Source: Bacillus sp. MYb209
GTDB lineage: Bacteria > Bacillota > Bacilli > Bacillales > Bacillaceae_G
Direction of reading: 5' to 3'
NCBI RefSeq assembly: GCF_002975175.1
Contig: NZ_PCNZ01000017.1
Coordinates: 1 to 64,000, forward strand
Length of the DNA: 64,000 nt
Shown here: piece after piece, positions 62,885 through 64,000 of the stretch
How the letters are laid out: every line of letters starts with the position of its first letter
How positions within the stretch are numbered: position 1 is the stretch's first letter
Notes under the pieces: generated by a model
Database searches by the model: none
What the model was told of the DNA's origin: nothing
Seen by the model: the letters and a program-made list of their open reading frames with translations, nothing else
Program-made: the position numbers and the translations under genes

Positions 62885-64000
62885 TTAAACAGATTCATCA
62901 TTACTTTTATTTTTCGCATTGTAAATTATTTCAAGTTTTTCTTGAATTGCGCTTTCAATCTTATTAGCGTATTCATCGAATACATCTTTATCATGAGCGT
63001 ACGGAGATAATGCACAAGCTCGTAGTACTGTTACTTTTCTTTCCTTATCCCATTCTTCTTTACTAAATCCAAGACTTTTCACAAATGGAAGTGGGCTATT
63101 TCCATAATCAGGGATAGCAAAGTCTGTATGAGAAGTAAGAAATTCATTGTAGTATATATTTCCTTTTACATAAGAAGATTGACCAAAAAAATCATGATTT
63201 AATTTGTTCATTTTTGCTAAACTTGTGTTTCCTTCTTCATTAAATACATAGTCAACCATATTAAAATCAGGCTTTGTTAATGGATAAACATGAATAGTTT
63301 TATCTCCAACTTTAAATTGTTTATCCTGTAAAAAATGATAAAAATGGTAAGCTCCTTCAATACTTGCACCTAGTAATTTACCATAACCAGTCACGTTTAA
63401 TGGTAATACTTTATGGGCTGTCCAAACTGAGGCTGCAGTTGCCCCTGCTTTAGAACCTTCAAGCATATATGCACCAAGTAATGCAGGAATATCAGCTCCC
63501 TTTTCAAACACATATGTTGCGAAGTAAGAAATTACATCACGCATTCTAATATCTTTTACAACAATCCCACCCGCAGAGTATGGTATATACCCCATTTTAT
63601 GTGGATCAATTGTAACGGTTTCAGCCTGGTCTATTGCCTTGAAAGAATTGTAAATATCTTCTGTCAACCATTCATTTTCCGAATTGAAAATGCCATATTT
63701 TACATATGTTTCATCGATTTTGTTATAGTCAATAAATTCATTGTTCTCATCTAAGAAAATCGCTCGAGCATACCCGCCATAAGCAGCATCTATATGAATG
63801 TAAAAATAAATACCCTCTTGTGCTAATTTTTCGCGCAACGCAACAATCTTATCAATACGATCTACTTGTCCTTCTTCTGTTGTACCAATAACAGCTACCA
63901 CACCAAGAATAGGTATTTTTTCTGCAGCTAATTCTCGGATTTTTTCTTCAAGTTTATCAATGTCCATGCGATAGTTATGATCAACATCAATTGTTTCCAC
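62885..64000 (-). CDS. tdc: PLP-dependent tyrosine decarboxylase (C-terminal part; gene continues past the window)
   Basis: 371 residues of a frame open to the right edge, so the N-terminus (about 250 residues in Lactobacillus/Enterococcus TyrDC) lies outside. The PLP lysine is in [16 protein letters not shown] (about 134) and the PLP-pairing Asp in [12 protein letters not shown] (about 70). Group II decarboxylase, most like bacterial tyrosine decarboxylases, which make tyramine and resist acid. The context with tyrS supports tyrosine. No permease gene is visible in the window; it may be upstream. Confidence 0.88.
   Translation of the reverse strand: METIDVDHNYRMDIDKLEEKIRELAAEKIPILGVVAVIGTTEEGQVDRIDKIVALREKLAQEGIYFYIHIDAAYGGYARAIFLDENNEFIDYNKIDETYVKYGIFNSENEWLTEDIYNSFKAIDQAETVTIDPHKMGYIPYSAGGIVVKDIRMRDVISYFATYVFEKGADIPALLGAYMLEGSKAGATAASVWTAHKVLPLNVTGYGKLLGASIEGAYHFYHFLQDKQFKVGDKTIHVYPLTKPDFNMVDYVFNEEGNTSLAKMNKLNHDFFGQSSYVKGNIYYNEFLTSHTDFAIPDYGNSPLPFVKSLGFSKEEWDKERKVTVLRACALSPYAHDKDVFDEYANKIESAIQEKLEIIYNAKNKSNDESV

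Noticed and set aside
1-64000. CRISPR arrays, tRNA or rRNA genes, prophage or conjugative modules
   Set aside because: No regularly spaced repeats, cloverleaf-like tRNA ends, rRNA blocks or phage structural genes were seen by eye.

Overview
The window is a low-GC chromosomal segment of a Bacillus cereus-group organism (B. cereus, B. thuringiensis or B. anthracis). The evidence is a complete six-gene petrobactin operon (asbA-F), an alpha/beta-type spore SASP, a YjcZ-type GY-rich spore peptide, a Dlp-type mini-ferritin, an IS231-type transposase end, and several copies of the B. cereus-group bcr1 repeat (about 157-160 bp, bounded by TTTAT/ATAAA). Most genes are ordinary Bacillus chromosomal genes with clear Shine-Dalgarno sites, and intrinsic terminators separate most transcription units.

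Layout. 1-273: right end of an IS231-like element. 546-9054: NAD-binding oxidoreductase, a zinc-uptake lipoprotein under two Zur-like boxes, acetyltransferases, a COG0523 GTPase, an aldo/keto reductase, an amine oxidase and a luciferase-like monooxygenase. 9238-18747: hydrolase, Dps, YkvI permease, chemoreceptor, second RsgA, DinB and small proteins. 18859-19565: a decayed aldo/keto reductase and a deletion scar. 19606-28686: intracellular subtilisin, Abh, an orphan FtsX-type permease, nadE, NUDIX, a transglutaminase-like secreted protein, YjcZ and patatin. 28699-32604: a MocR/LysE pair, an MFS exporter and a SASP. 32729-39835: the Fur-controlled petrobactin operon. 40086-50812: GNAT, MgtC, a polysaccharide deacetylase with YkyA, a lipoprotein/response regulator/histidine kinase operon, an LCP protein and a large glycosidase-like lipoprotein. 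50936-54955: the hom-thrC-thrB operon with a duplicated threonine T-box unit and a small Thr-rich leader ORF. 55140-60734: PPOX flavoprotein, NUDIX, SdpI-like protein, a second deacetylase, AadK, O-methyltransferase and SDR. 61266-64000: a tyrosine decarboxylase (cut by the window edge), tyrS, and a decayed second copy of the decarboxylase 3' end.

How the parts work together. The asb genes make a catecholate siderophore from spermidine, citrate and 3,4-dihydroxybenzoate, and a Fur palindrome covers the promoter. hom-thrC-thrB convert aspartate semialdehyde to threonine and are read through two tandem ACC-specifier T-boxes, each with its own promoter. The tdc-tyrS pair couples tyrosine decarboxylation to tyrosyl-tRNA synthesis.

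The strongest unexplained structures are: (i) the duplicated promoter plus T-box unit followed by a 27-codon ORF resembling the enterobacterial thr leader; (ii) bcr1 insertions that supply the stop codon, and in two cases the last residues, of three genes; (iii) twin Zur-like palindromes around the znuA-like promoter; (iv) the decayed decarboxylase tail on the far side of tyrS. I saw no CRISPR array, tRNA, rRNA or prophage, and no obviously novel multi-gene defence system.
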